Shown: positions 54,392-63,802, numbered from the stretch's first letter. The stretch: DNA of 64,000 bases from Algoriphagus zhangzhouensis (GCF_900148515.1 NZ_FRXN01000005.1:69186-133185), one strand, 5' to 3'. Notes: generated by a model from the letters alone, not told the origin. Numbers and translations are program-made.

Positions 54392-54395
54392 AGAA

Positions 54396-56420
54396 TCAGT
54401 TTAAATAGGGTAATTGGCTAATGGCCTCTTTGACCGTGCCGACAGGTTTTTGACAGGCATGATCAAAGCAAACATAAATTAAGGCATTTCCATTTTGATC
54501 TGCATGCTTTCCAGCCAAAAGTGGGGCAGTTTCTGTCATTTCTTCAGACCAAGCCACTACCAAGTTGGAAGGATGACTTTTTAATATGTCCAAAGCCAAC
54601 TCTTCTGCTCCTTTTCCAACAATCGCTATTTCAGCAGTTGGGACAATGTTTTCTAGAAGTAAAGTAGCCCAATTGCTTAGGAACCCAGGATCTTTTAAGA
54701 TCAAATCTTTCATTCCGCTGATCATCTTTTTCGAAATAGACTCATAGTTCTCCTCATAAGTCAATAATGCCAAATGGTGGAGATTTCTGGCCATCACAGA
54801 ATTGGAGGCGGGAATCACATTGTCAAAAAGCTCCTTTTTGTTGGCGATCAACTTCTCTGCGTCTGGATTATTGAAAAAGAAAAATCCATCAGCCTCATCG
54901 TAGAAATGATCAAGACAAAAATCAGTCAGTGACTTAGCCAATTTCAGATAGTTTTCTTTACCACTTGTCTGATATGCCATCAAAGAAGCTTTAATGACTG
55001 CGGCATAATCTTCTAAAAAGGCGGGAGTGTAAGCTTGATTGTTTTTATAGGATCTGAACAGCACTCCATTTAGGATCATTTTTTCTTGAATGAAGTCAAG
55101 GTTATCCAATGCCAGGTGAAGGATGGATTTGTCTTGAGTTGAGATAAAAGCTTGAATCAAACCAGCACTCATCCAGCCATTCCATCCGGCTAAGATCTTA
55201 TCGTCTTTCCCAGGGAATATTCGCTGATTTCTGATTTTAAGAAGTTTTGCTTTGATTGGATTTAGTCTTTCAAGGAGCTCTGCTTCACTCATTTTAAATT
55301 CCAAAGCGACTTCTTCATAAGATTGGGTTTGAAAAAGAATATTCACTGCTTCTTCCCAATTGCCGTGGATTTTTAGATTGTACAATTTGCTGAACCAAGG
55401 CATTTCATCTCCGACTATGTCTTGAAGCTCAGAATATCTCCAGGTATAGAATTTCCCTTCGATTCCTTCGCTATCTGCATCTTGGGCGGCCTCAAAAGCT
55501 CCTTCGGGAGATAGCATTTCTGCTTTGAGCCATCCGATGGTTTCGGTGATTTTTTCCAAAAAAAGTGGATCCTGACTGCTTTGAAATGCTTTGGAATAGA
55601 GCTCGAGCAACTGTCCGTTGTCATAGAGCATCTTTTCAAAGTGAGGAGCAAACCATTCTCCATCTACGGAGTAGCGAGCAAACCCACCTCTAAGTTGATC
55701 GTATATTCCACCCATGCCGATTTTCTTCAACGTGAAATAGGCTGAATTAAGCAAGTCCTGATTTTTTGAAGTAAAGCCATAATCCAAGACGAAATTCCAA
55801 ATGGCTGGCATGGGGAACTTGGGAATGCGATTCATTCCGCCCCATTCTTTGTCAAATTGAGAGCTAAGTTTGGTGCTGATTTCAATCAAGTCATCCGGAT
55901 CAAAATCGGGTTCTCCTACCTGTATTCCATATTTTTCAATTTCCGAGCGATTCAGATTGTGACCAAAACCTTCAGCGCTCTCTGCCAATTGATCATGATG
56001 CTTTTCAAAGGCATTTGCAATGTTTGCTAGTAAACCTTTCCATTGATCATTTTTGAAATAAGTGCCTCCGTAAAATGGTTTTTGATTAGGCATCAAGAAT
56101 ACATTCAAAGGCCAGCCACCTTGTAAGCCCATAGCCTGAACCGCATCCATGTAGATATTGTCCAAGTCGGGCCTTTCTTCCCGATCGATCTTAATGCAGA
56201 CAAAATGATCATTCATCAAGTCTGCGGTAATTTCATCCTCAAAGCTTTCCCTCTCCATGACATGACACCAATGGCAGGCAGAGTAGCCTATCGAAACCAA
56301 AATCGGCTTGTTTTCAATTTCAGCTTTTCTGAGAGCTTCGGGCCCCCAAGGAAACCAGTCTACAGGATTATGTGCATGCTGTAGAAGGTAAGGACTTTGG
56401 GAATTGATTAGGCGGTTCAT
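54396..56420 (-). CDS. Thioredoxin-domain protein of the YyaL/SSP411 family (DUF255)
   Basis: A 674-residue protein. The N-terminal ~170 residues ([30 protein letters not shown] ... [19 protein letters not shown]) are the DUF255 thioredoxin-like domain with a CHWC motif. The remainder is an (alpha/alpha)6-type domain ([35 protein letters not shown]). Function unknown in bacteria; a fold like sugar epimerases is often noted. The gene lies between GSCFA and priA; coupling to priA (4 bp) suggests one mRNA. Confidence 0.92.
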   Translation of the reverse strand: MNRLINSQSPYLLQHAHNPVDWFPWGPEALRKAEIENKPILVSIGYSACHWCHVMERESFEDEITADLMNDHFVCIKIDREERPDLDNIYMDAVQAMGLQGGWPLNVFLMPNQKPFYGGTYFKNDQWKGLLANIANAFEKHHDQLAESAEGFGHNLNRSEIEKYGIQVGEPDFDPDDLIEISTKLSSQFDKEWGGMNRIPKFPMPAIWNFVLDYGFTSKNQDLLNSAYFTLKKIGMGGIYDQLRGGFARYSVDGEWFAPHFEKMLYDNGQLLELYSKAFQSSQDPLFLEKITETIGWLKAEMLSPEGAFEAAQDADSEGIEGKFYTWRYSELQDIVGDEMPWFSKLYNLKIHGNWEEAVNILFQTQSYEEVALEFKMSEAELLERLNPIKAKLLKIRNQRIFPGKDDKILAGWNGWMSAGLIQAFISTQDKSILHLALDNLDFIQEKMILNGVLFRSYKNNQAYTPAFLEDYAAVIKASLMAYQTSGKENYLKLAKSLTDFCLDHFYDEADGFFFFNNPDAEKLIANKKELFDNVIPASNSVMARNLHHLALLTYEENYESISKKMISGMKDLILKDPGFLSNWATLLLENIVPTAEIAIVGKGAEELALDILKSHPSNLVVAWSEEMTETAPLLAGKHADQNGNALIYVCFDHACQKPVGTVKEAISQLPYLN

Positions 56421-56463
56421 AGAAATTTTAAAATTAGAAAATTGAAAAATTGATTCTAAATCA

Positions 56464-56494
56464 AATCCCCCTTGGAAAGGGGGCAGGGGGGATT
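56464..56494. repeat. G/C-rich palindromic element between GSCFA and YyaL genes
   Basis: AATCCCCC / GGGGGATT with an alternative inner stem CCCCCTT / AAGGGGG, between the GSCFA stop (56499) and the YyaL-like start (56420). It looks like the short C5/G5 palindromic elements found between genes in Bacteroidota. It could also act as a terminator or mRNA stabiliser. Confidence 0.5.
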
Positions 56495-56498
56495 GATT

Positions 56499-57461
56499 TT
56501 AATCTTTTAAAGACTCAATCTCTTTTGAAAAATCAAATTCTCCATCCAATCGTTCCAGTTTAGCCAATAAGTTTTGTTGAAATTTTCGATGGGAATCCGA
56601 TTCTGGATTAAGCGGTCGATGCGCTAATTCAAGCTGGATTTTCGCGATTTCTGACACTTTTTGCTCAGTTTCTGCATCGAAAATAGCCTTTTTCCACTTT
56701 TTCCAAATGTAATTTTCTGCTTCCTGAGTAGGGTGAATTAGGTCAGATTTATAGAATCTGTAATCCCGTAATTCATCCATCATAATTTCATAAGCAGGAA
56801 AATAGCTTACAAAATCGAATTGCTTTTCTAGATTCCCGCAAAGGACTCTTAAAAGGCTCTTGCTGAGTTGGTTTTCGGAAATGCCATCTTTGATATGCCT
56901 CACCGGGCTAACTGTCAAGATGATTTTAAGTTGAGGGAATGCCCTGGAAATGTTTCCAAATACATGAGTCAGATGGTTCTGCATTTCCTGCAGTGAGGCA
57001 AGCCTTTTATCGAAAAGCTTTTGAGCTTGCTTGTGACAATTGGCAACTCTTCCGTACTCAGGAAGTTCATATATCCAGGAGGTTCCAAAAGTCAAAATCA
57101 AATGACTTCCTTTCTCTAAATACTCTTTTGTTTGTTGAATTTGAGATGAATATTTCTGGCTAAGGTCTTCTTTGCTCTTCCCTTTTAGATCAGAATGAAC
57201 TCCATAATGAAAAAAGAGTCCATCTCTTTCCAGGATTCCTTCCTGATCCAATTCGTCTTGGAAAATGGCATGATCCAAGAGATCTCCCAAAATCAAAGGA
57301 TGGAAAATGGTGCCGAAAGGATTTACCAAAGTGTCAAATTTGAGGTTTTGCATTTTCCCTCCGATCACATCAGCAAAGCAAGAACCCATGCTGAGGATTT
57401 TGCTCTGATAGGAAATCTTATTGGGTAGAGGAGAAATCGGGAAATCCAGAAACCATTGCAT
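56499..57461 (-). CDS. GSCFA domain-containing protein
   Basis: A 320-residue protein. KISYQSKILSMGSCFADVIGGKM holds the motif GSCFA that gives the family (PF08885) its name, and the Ser is presumed catalytic, as in SGNH-type hydrolases. LILTFGTSWIYELPEYGRVANCHKQ, LTVSPVRHIKDGISENQLSKSLLR and YFPAYEIMMDELRDYRFYKSDLIHPTQEA (late DxxH) complete the fold. Family members are thought to be acyl-ester hydrolases on polysaccharides; no direct evidence here. No signal peptide seen. Confidence 0.92.
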   Translation of the reverse strand: MQWFLDFPISPLPNKISYQSKILSMGSCFADVIGGKMQNLKFDTLVNPFGTIFHPLILGDLLDHAIFQDELDQEGILERDGLFFHYGVHSDLKGKSKEDLSQKYSSQIQQTKEYLEKGSHLILTFGTSWIYELPEYGRVANCHKQAQKLFDKRLASLQEMQNHLTHVFGNISRAFPQLKIILTVSPVRHIKDGISENQLSKSLLRVLCGNLEKQFDFVSYFPAYEIMMDELRDYRFYKSDLIHPTQEAENYIWKKWKKAIFDAETEQKVSEIAKIQLELAHRPLNPESDSHRKFQQNLLAKLERLDGEFDFSKEIESLKD

Positions 57462-57582
57462 AATGTGAATTTAAGGGATTGTGGAGGCTCAAATCGAAAT
57501 TTCTATTTAGTTTTTGAAAAAAAGTGAGAGGCTAGTGTGATTTTTTGCTTTTCCTTCAGACTAATATGTCAAAAGCTAATTC

Positions 57583-58071
57583 ATGAAGCGAGAGGACGAA
57601 TTTATTCAACTCATTCAGGAAAATCAGGGACTGATCTACAAAATCGCGACTATTTATACCCGTGATCGAGAAGAGCAGGAGGATTTGTGTCAGGAAATAG
57701 TCTACCAGACATGGAAGTCTTTTGACCAATTCAAAAAAGCCTCCAAGCCAAGTACCTGGCTTTATAGAGTGGGGATGAATACTGCAATAACCAATCTAAA
57801 TCGATCCAAAAAACAGGTGACTGCAGTGCCTATGGAAGGTTTGGAATTGAACCTGATGGATGAAGTTGATTCTCAGAAAGAAGAGCAAATCAAGCTAATG
57901 TATTCAGAAATCAGAAAGCTGGGTTTGCTGGATCGTGGTATTGTCTTTCTCTATTTGGAAGGAAAAAACCATGAAGAGATAGCTGAAATCGTCGGAATTA
58001 GTGTCAGCAATGTGGGAACTCGTCTTTCTCGCATTAAGGAAAAGCTTAGAAAAGGAGTTCAAACCTATTAA
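57583..58071 (+). CDS. ECF-type RNA polymerase sigma factor
   Basis: A 162-residue protein. Region 2 (FIQLIQENQGLIYKIATIYTRDREEQEDLCQEIVYQTWKSFDQFK, residues ~6-60) and region 4 (GIVFLYLEGKNHEEIAEIVGISVSNVGTRLSRIKEKLRKGV, residues ~110-158) are the two domains of group 4 sigma factors. It directs RNA polymerase to a small set of genes in response to an unknown signal. The next gene, 12 bp on, encodes a membrane protein likely to control it. Confidence 0.93.
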   Translation: MKREDEFIQLIQENQGLIYKIATIYTRDREEQEDLCQEIVYQTWKSFDQFKKASKPSTWLYRVGMNTAITNLNRSKKQVTAVPMEGLELNLMDEVDSQKEEQIKLMYSEIRKLGLLDRGIVFLYLEGKNHEEIAEIVGISVSNVGTRLSRIKEKLRKGVQTY

Positions 58072-58083
58072 TTCAACAAGATC

Positions 58084-58677
58084 ATGGAACTCGAAGAAAT
58101 GAAATCCATTTGGGGAGAACTCAGTGGTAAAGTCGAAAGTCAAGAAAAAATCAAAAAAGAAGAACTCATGAAAATGACGAGAAAAAAATACCAGAATAGC
58201 CTTGGGAAGATATATTTCCCAGAAATCCTGGGCAGTATCATTTCCTTTATCTATGCGGGGTATTTTATCACACAATTTGGGAATTTGCAGCTTCCAATCA
58301 ATCAAGCATTCGCTGCCTTCAATACCTTGATAATGATTATTTTGCCGACAATCAGTTTGGTTACTTTGTATCGCATGAATAGTCTGGATATTGTGAGTCA
58401 AAGCCCTTTGGAAGTGCTTCAAAAATTCAAAAAGAACAAAGTTTTTTACAGGAATTTTCAAAAAGTGGCGCTTATGCTTTCAGGCTTGTTTGCAATCACT
58501 GTTTTGCCTCCGCTGGCGGAATTATTAGGGAAAGCTGACATGGTTTCCAATACTAAGTTTTGGATTGTTTATGTGCCAATTGGTTTGATATGCGTGTATA
58601 TTTTTGGAAGTTGGGCTTTTAGAAAATATGATAGAGCATTAGAAAAGGCACAAGAACTTTTAGAAGGAATTGAATAG
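58084..58677 (+). CDS. Membrane protein paired with the ECF sigma factor (candidate regulator)
   Basis: A 197-residue protein. The N-terminal ~60 residues are charged and helical (MELEEMKSIWGELSGKVESQEKIKKEELMKMTRKKYQNS) and could bind the sigma factor. About four helices follow. Proteins of this kind with the opening ExxxxKxIW regularly follow ECF sigma genes in Bacteroidota, but do not match classical anti-sigma domains (no zinc HxxxCxxC motif). Role as anti-sigma factor is inferred from position. Confidence 0.75.
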   Translation: MELEEMKSIWGELSGKVESQEKIKKEELMKMTRKKYQNSLGKIYFPEILGSIISFIYAGYFITQFGNLQLPINQAFAAFNTLIMIILPTISLVTLYRMNSLDIVSQSPLEVLQKFKKNKVFYRNFQKVALMLSGLFAITVLPPLAELLGKADMVSNTKFWIVYVPIGLICVYIFGSWAFRKYDRALEKAQELLEGIE

Positions 58678-58822
58678 AAAAAGAGGCTGTCTCATAATTG
58701 ATTTTTGTCACATTGAGCGTCCCGACAGCCGTACGGGATCGAAATGTTGCTTAACTTGCTTCATTAGGCCTTCGACTCCGCTCAGTCTGACAAATTTTAG
58801 ACTTTTGAGACAGCCTCTTTTT
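58678..58822. repeat. Nested palindromic intergenic repeat, possibly bidirectional terminator
   Basis: Outer perfect 17-bp inverted repeat AAAAAGAGGCTGTCTCA (58678-58694) / TGAGACAGCCTCTTTTT (58806-58822). Inside lies TTGTCACATTGAGCG / CGCTCAGTCTGACAA (13 of 15 pair) and the smaller CCCG...CGGG hairpin. It fills the gap between two convergent genes exactly, from one stop codon to the other. The inner text (TGAGCG...TCGAAA, CGACTCCGCTCAGT) is of a type seen as interspersed intergenic repeats in Bacteroidota genomes. Confidence 0.8.
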
Positions 58823-59543
58823 AAATGCTTTGCCAAAGTTTGAGCACTTGGGTGTCACCAAGTCCATAGATAGGAAGTCTTCGGTGAAATTCCCTGAAAA
58901 CCGGACCGAAATTCTCGGTTTGAAGCTCTTGATGGATTTTTTTCAATTCTTCCTTTGGAAGACCTTCAGAGTTTTCATTTGGGATCATCTCTTTCCAAGC
59001 TTTGATTGCAGGAATCAAAAAGGAGAATATTTCTTCAAAATTTGAAGCTGATTGGAGAGCTTCTTCTGGATCTGAGTTTTGAAATGACTTCCACAAACTT
59101 TGAAAAAGCTCAAGGTCTTCTGAATTTAATTCAACCGCATTTTCCCATTGGGAAATCAAGTTTTCATTGCTTAGATGTGCAAAAGAATAGGGGGAATTGC
59201 TACCTGGCATCACCAAGAAAGCAGATTGGATTGAAGGAGGTAAAAGAGTGCAGGCTTTCCAAAAATTCACTTGGCAAAAGAGGTCTTCCTCAAACCAAAA
59301 GTGGACTTTCGAATCTTCAGGAATCTCCGAGATTTTGAGGATTTCAGCTTTGGAATAGGAATCATAGTTTGCTTCTTGAAATTCTGCTTCGATGAATTTC
59401 CTTCTTTGGTTCCAAAAATCATCTTCCGAATCTGACTTAACAGGTCCATCTACTAAACATTCCCTGAAAATGATTTTTTCACCAGAAATTTCTTTTGGAA
59501 ATTGCTGGGAAAGAGAGTCTCCATTTAGGATGTGAAAATTCAT
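58821..59543 (-). CDS. DUF1835 domain-containing protein
   Basis: A 240-residue soluble protein. MNFHILNGDSLSQQFPKEISGEKIIFRECLVDGPVK ... FWNQRRKFIEAEF matches the N-terminal DUF1835 pattern, and LPKEELKKIHQELQTENFGPVFREFHRRLPIYGLGDTQVLKLW is the usual end. Function unknown. It overlaps the DUF1801 gene by 4 bp and is the last gene of a five-gene unit. Its stop codon lies at the edge of the palindromic repeat. Confidence 0.87.
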   Translation of the reverse strand: MNFHILNGDSLSQQFPKEISGEKIIFRECLVDGPVKSDSEDDFWNQRRKFIEAEFQEANYDSYSKAEILKISEIPEDSKVHFWFEEDLFCQVNFWKACTLLPPSIQSAFLVMPGSNSPYSFAHLSNENLISQWENAVELNSEDLELFQSLWKSFQNSDPEEALQSASNFEEIFSFLIPAIKAWKEMIPNENSEGLPKEELKKIHQELQTENFGPVFREFHRRLPIYGLGDTQVLKLWQSI

Positions 59544-59965
59544 TTCGTCGGATATTTATCTTTCATGTATTGATAAGCTGTTCTGATTAATTCTCTGAGC
59601 ACTGTCTCGTCTACATCGGATAATTTATTGATGTAAACACAAGATGCCCCAGTCTTATATTTTCCCAATTTTGCAAATAGCTCATCAAAACTGGTTTCCA
59701 TACAGCCCAATAGATACAGAGAAATTGCAGATTTCCTTGGGGCAAATCCTGTGATCAAAAAATCACCTTCGCGTCCAGATTCATATTTGTAATGATACTG
59801 ACCAAAACCAATGATTGAAGGTCCCCACATGATGGCCTTTTCGCCTGTTTCTTCTTCCATGATTTGCTTGATGCGAAAAGCATCTTCCCGCTTTTTAGGA
59901 GATTCAGTTTGATTGATGAAATCATCAACAGATGCATCGGTTGGTTGGGTTTTGTTTTCAGCCAT
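59540..59965 (-). CDS. DUF1801 domain-containing protein
   Basis: A 141-residue protein. DDFINQTESPKKREDAFRIKQIMEEETGEKAIMWGPSIIGFGQYHYKYESGREGDFLITGFAPRKSAISLYLL is the YdhG/DUF1801 pattern (PF08818), a small cytosolic fold of the frataxin-like iron-binding type. Function unknown. Four-bp overlap with DUF1835 and 2 bp from the VOC gene. Confidence 0.9.
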   Translation of the reverse strand: MAENKTQPTDASVDDFINQTESPKKREDAFRIKQIMEEETGEKAIMWGPSIIGFGQYHYKYESGREGDFLITGFAPRKSAISLYLLGCMETSFDELFAKLGKYKTGASCVYINKLSDVDETVLRELIRTAYQYMKDKYPTK

Positions 59966-59967
59966 TT

Positions 59968-60357
59968 TTATTCTTGATATAGTTCAATGGGTAAATCGTC
60001 GGGGTCAGAGAAAAATGTAAATTTTCTTCCGGTAAATTCATCAATTCGGATGTTTTCTACATCGATACCCAAGCTAAGTAATTGCTTCACACTTTCCTCG
60101 ATATCTGTCACTCCAAAAGCCAAATGCCTTAGCCCGCAAGCCTCAGGTCTAGAGACTCTTGCAGGTGGGTTTGGAAAGGAAAATAGCTCAATTAAGTAAT
60201 TCCCACCCAGTGATAGATCTAATTTATACGAATCCCGTTCTTTTCGGTAGATTTCCTGAGTGATTTCCAAGCCTAGGATTTCTGTATAAAACCTCTTTGA
60301 GCGTTCATAATCTGAACAAATAATCGCAATATGATGGAGTGAGTTAAGCTTGAGCAT
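59968..60357 (-). CDS. VOC (glyoxalase/dioxygenase-like) family protein
   Basis: A 129-residue protein. SLHHIAIICSDYERSKRFYTEILGLEITQEIYR, YLIELFSFPNPPARVSRPEACGLRHLAFGVTDI and KFTFFSDPDDLPIELYQE form two beta-alpha-beta-beta-beta modules with metal ligands His (near the N-terminus), Glu, His (RHLAFG) and Glu (IELYQE). It resembles YaeR/GloA2-type proteins. The substrate is unknown. Confidence 0.91.
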   Translation of the reverse strand: MLKLNSLHHIAIICSDYERSKRFYTEILGLEITQEIYRKERDSYKLDLSLGGNYLIELFSFPNPPARVSRPEACGLRHLAFGVTDIEESVKQLLSLGIDVENIRIDEFTGRKFTFFSDPDDLPIELYQE

Positions 60358-60359
60358 TT

Positions 60360-62435
60360 TTAATCCATCAAGTGCTTTTTAAGGAAGTCAGCAGTTGCTT
60401 GATCTACCCGAATCATATTTTCCCACTTCATCCAATGATGTGTGTCCCCCGGAATCAAAATAGATTCATATGGCTTGCCCATTTCATCAAATCTTCGAAT
60501 CAAATCAGTAGTCTGGCTGACTGCAACATTTCTATCATCGTCTGCATGAATGAAAAGAACAGGTGATGTCCAGGTTTTTAAATCAGGCATTGGAGATGAT
60601 TTCCAGGCAATTTCTTTGGCTTTTTCATAATCAGGAGCTACTTCAAAACCTTCAGGACTGTCATATCTTTTATCCATATCATGAACCCCATGAATATCAA
60701 CTCCCACTTTGAAAAGCTTTGAATCTCGTGCCAGAGCCAATGAAGTCAAATAGCCACCATAACTTCCTCCGTAGATCCCGATTTTCTCTGAATTGACCTG
60801 AGGGAGAGATGCTAAAAACTCTCCTCCAGCTTTGATGTCTTGGTACTCAACTGCTCCCTGATAATAGCCGTAAGCTGGTCGATGGAATTCATATCCGTAG
60901 CCAATTCCCAAACGATAATTAACGGAAAGGACCACAAAGCCCAATTCCGCCAAATACTGGTTGATGGAATAGGTGTTGGAATAATAATCCATATAACTCC
61001 AGCCCAAAAGCATCTGCCTTTGAGGCCCGCCATGAACAAAAACCACTGCGGGCTTATTGGCTGGTCCACCTTCTTTTTCGAAAAGTTGTCCATAAACCGT
61101 GGTGCCATCCGGAGCCTTGAAACTGACTTGCTTTGGAGTGACTAATAGTTTTTGAGGGAAATCAGATGGGATGATCTCTTCCTGTAATAGTTTGGTTCCT
61201 TTTGAGTTTTGGATAGTTACCAAATGAGATCTTTGAGCGTCGGCAGAGAAATAAGCAATTGTCCCTTCATTTCCGATTGCTACTGGATATGCCTCGATTC
61301 CGGTTCCTGAAGTTTCCCAAGAAAGCTTCTTGTTTGCTAAATCAATGCTTCTAATATGTCTTCTATCCAAGTCTTCTTTGCTTGCTCCTGTATTGGCTGA
61401 GAAAAGGACTTTTTTCTTATCGGAACTTAATTTGATCTGCTCGACCATGTAATCACCAGGTGTCAGTAGCTTTGTTTCAGAATTTTCCAAATTCAAAGAA
61501 TATAGATGTTGCCAGCCATCCTGATAGGATTCGAAAATCAACTCCTTTTCATTGGGGTAGGAGAAAAAGAAATAGCGGTAAGAGCCTCTCAGCGTTTCTG
61601 GAGATTTCCATAGCTTTTTACCTTCACCTGAAGCAATATCGGCAATCCAGATTTCCCATGGAACATGTCTTGGTTCCAAAAGTGGGAAAGCTTCTCCTAG
61701 ACCACCTTGGGTTTTGATAAAAGCGATTTTGGTTCCGTCTGGAGACCATTTGGGTTGGGAATATCTGTGAAATGAAGGCGCAATCCAATGGATCGGAGTC
61801 TCTTGATTTTCATAGATTCCCAATAATTGATGACCTCCTCTGCTTACTGTGAATGCCAGTTTTTTACCATCTGGAGAAAACTCCAGTGAATTAACATTTC
61901 CCTTTATCTGAAAAAGTTGGGAAGGTTTGTCTATCCCTTTCAAATCCGCTGACCACACTTGCCCACCCTTGAGATACAAAAGCTGATTTTGAGGTCCAAG
62001 TGTAAAATCATCCCCCTCTAAAATAGGAGTCGGATGAGGATCGTCGATTGCTATTTTCCAAATTTCCACTTTGGGAAGAGTGGGTAGGTTTTGGGCATTG
62101 ACTGTTGAGGAAGCATTTCCTCCTCCATGGTCTCCGCCTCTTACAAAAACCAACCAGTTTCCATCTGCTGTAAATTGCAGACTGCTGATTTCCTGTCCGT
62201 CATCCTCATTGAATTGAGTCATTTTGACTGGTTTGAAATCTGGTCCTTTGGCGAGGTAAATATTTCGTTTTCCTTGCTCATTCATAGCCCAGGCAATCTT
62301 TTTACCAGTGGGGGAGCTAGTTAGTTCTGAGGGGAAAGAGAATTTTCCCACTTCTGCCATGGTGAATCTTTGGGCAATGGAAGCCATGGAGAAGAATAGG
62401 AGGAATAGGAGTAGGGAGCTGAGCTTTTTCATCAA
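60360..62435 (-). CDS. Secreted S9 (prolyl oligopeptidase) family peptidase
   Basis: A 691-residue protein with signal peptide MKKLSSLLLFLLFFSMASIAQ (ATG 62435 or 62432). A seven-bladed beta-propeller with TolB/WD-like repeats (SPTGKKIAWAMNEQGKRNIYL; SPDGKKLAFTVSRGG; SPDGTKIAFIKTQGG) is followed by the peptidase domain: nucleophile GGSYGGY, Asp in HADDDRNV and His in GDTHHW. This is the dipeptidyl-peptidase/acylaminoacyl-peptidase layout. It follows the PBP4-type gene with no gap (stop 62436, start 62435), so both are made together. Confidence 0.93.
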   Translation of the reverse strand: MMKKLSSLLLFLLFFSMASIAQRFTMAEVGKFSFPSELTSSPTGKKIAWAMNEQGKRNIYLAKGPDFKPVKMTQFNEDDGQEISSLQFTADGNWLVFVRGGDHGGGNASSTVNAQNLPTLPKVEIWKIAIDDPHPTPILEGDDFTLGPQNQLLYLKGGQVWSADLKGIDKPSQLFQIKGNVNSLEFSPDGKKLAFTVSRGGHQLLGIYENQETPIHWIAPSFHRYSQPKWSPDGTKIAFIKTQGGLGEAFPLLEPRHVPWEIWIADIASGEGKKLWKSPETLRGSYRYFFFSYPNEKELIFESYQDGWQHLYSLNLENSETKLLTPGDYMVEQIKLSSDKKKVLFSANTGASKEDLDRRHIRSIDLANKKLSWETSGTGIEAYPVAIGNEGTIAYFSADAQRSHLVTIQNSKGTKLLQEEIIPSDFPQKLLVTPKQVSFKAPDGTTVYGQLFEKEGGPANKPAVVFVHGGPQRQMLLGWSYMDYYSNTYSINQYLAELGFVVLSVNYRLGIGYGYEFHRPAYGYYQGAVEYQDIKAGGEFLASLPQVNSEKIGIYGGSYGGYLTSLALARDSKLFKVGVDIHGVHDMDKRYDSPEGFEVAPDYEKAKEIAWKSSPMPDLKTWTSPVLFIHADDDRNVAVSQTTDLIRRFDEMGKPYESILIPGDTHHWMKWENMIRVDQATADFLKKHLMD

Positions 62436-63743
62436 TTAATAGCTGTCATGGATTTGATAAAGTGCCTGTTGTAATTCGGTTTTCAATTCGCTGGAAGGAA
62501 TTGCATAATTGTTGAATATGCAGGAAAAGTGGAGGATTTTACCTGATTTGGTGATCAGATATCCGCTGAGAGCATTGGTCATGCTGAGAGTGCCTGTTTT
62601 GGCATAGATATAGGGTTCTTGGCCTTCATCTGCTGGATACCAACTTCGGATTGTCCCAGATTCTCCGCCTGCTGGAAAGTATGCTTTGATTTTTTCCAAA
62701 GGAACTTCGGCTCTGATCTTGCCCAATAGTGCAATGATGGATCGCGGCGTAAACATGTTTCTGGAGGATAATCCCGAACCATCATACCAAATAGGTTCAT
62801 CAGGCAGGTCTTTTAACAAGTTTTCTTTAGCGTATGCGATCGCATCTCTAGTGCTGAGCTTATTGTTCAGTTGATCCGACACCAAAAGCATCAATTGCTC
62901 TGCTAGGAAATTGTCAGAGATTTTCATCATTTGAGCATAAATGCTATCTGCAGGAGCAGTTTGGAGCTTTTTGGGATCCAATTCCAAATAACTGGAGTTT
63001 TTGATCAAGTTGATTTCTTTGCCACTTTCTTCAGAAAGAAACTGAGCGGTCAATTCTGCAGAAGTGATAAAAGGAATGTCTGTTTCAAACTCTTTTGTAT
63101 AAGCTTCGGTAGGGATTTGGAAAGTAAATTCGTTTTTGAGGTGATCTCTACGAAATCTATATCCATTCCAGTTTTCGGTAGCTTTTCCCTCCAGCTTCGA
63201 AATGAATTTATCCGGAATTACACTGAACTTACTTTCTCCATCTTCTTGCTTAAAGCGAACCACATTTCCATAAATCGGCATGGATGATCTTTCGGTTGCA
63301 TAGTAGGCATTGTACCAATCCCAGGACCAACCGGGGCCAAATGCATCCACTTGATCAAAGGTGTCGACCATAAATAGCTTCTTGTCGGATTTTTTCAGAA
63401 ACTCGATCACCACATCATTTTTTAAGTCAGGATGAAGTAGACTTGGGTCGCCTGTTCCCCAGAAAATCAATGAATCTCCTCTCTCTAGGTAGTTCAGACC
63501 GTTTACCAACTCGTCGCCCAAAACGGTATAGGATGTGTAAAAAGTGAAAAGTTTGGTATTGGAAGCAGGGATGAAATATTTGTCCGAATTGATATCGACC
63601 AAAACTTTGTCTTTATCTGGATCCAAAAGCATAAAACCCAAATGTCCCTTATCAAAAACATCGGATTTGGTGAAGCTTTTATTAATTTTTTGAACGGTAC
63701 AGGAACTAGCCAAAACCGCGAGGGCGAGTAAAAGTCTTTTCAT
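62436..63743 (-). CDS. dacB: D-alanyl-D-alanine carboxypeptidase/endopeptidase (PBP4 type)
   Basis: About 435 residues from ATG 63743, which gives the lipoprotein-like signal MKRLLLALAVLASSCTVQ; the longer frame adds 24 residues that run into the previous terminator. Penicillin-binding motifs: SxxK in IPASNTKLFTFY, SxN in DGSGLSSRNMFTP, and KTG in YAKTGTLSM. The internal PBP4-type insertion lies between the first two motifs. It trims or cuts peptidoglycan peptide cross-links in the periplasm. The first gene of a five-gene unit (with S9 peptidase, VOC, DUF1801, DUF1835). Confidence 0.92.
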   Translation of the reverse strand: MKRLLLALAVLASSCTVQKINKSFTKSDVFDKGHLGFMLLDPDKDKVLVDINSDKYFIPASNTKLFTFYTSYTVLGDELVNGLNYLERGDSLIFWGTGDPSLLHPDLKNDVVIEFLKKSDKKLFMVDTFDQVDAFGPGWSWDWYNAYYATERSSMPIYGNVVRFKQEDGESKFSVIPDKFISKLEGKATENWNGYRFRRDHLKNEFTFQIPTEAYTKEFETDIPFITSAELTAQFLSEESGKEINLIKNSSYLELDPKKLQTAPADSIYAQMMKISDNFLAEQLMLLVSDQLNNKLSTRDAIAYAKENLLKDLPDEPIWYDGSGLSSRNMFTPRSIIALLGKIRAEVPLEKIKAYFPAGGESGTIRSWYPADEGQEPYIYAKTGTLSMTNALSGYLITKSGKILHFSCIFNNYAIPSSELKTELQQALYQIHDSY

Positions 63744-63753
63744 ACTGTTAAAA

Positions 63754-63786
63754 TAAAAAAGTCTCCTGCATTTGCGCAGGAGACTT
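63754..63786 (-). terminator. Rho-independent terminator of the SusD-like gene
   Basis: Stem AAGTCTCCTGC / GCAGGAGACTT with a 6-nt loop, followed on the minus strand by TTTTTATTT. It starts 17 bp after the stop codon at 63803 and separates it from the PBP4-type gene. Confidence 0.88.
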
Positions 63787-63802
63787 ATATGATTGTTGAA
63801 AT

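Noticed and set aside
58678..58822. Palindrome considered as an insertion sequence end or attachment site
   Set aside because: No transposase or integrase is near and both flanking genes are intact; kept as a repeat/terminator only.
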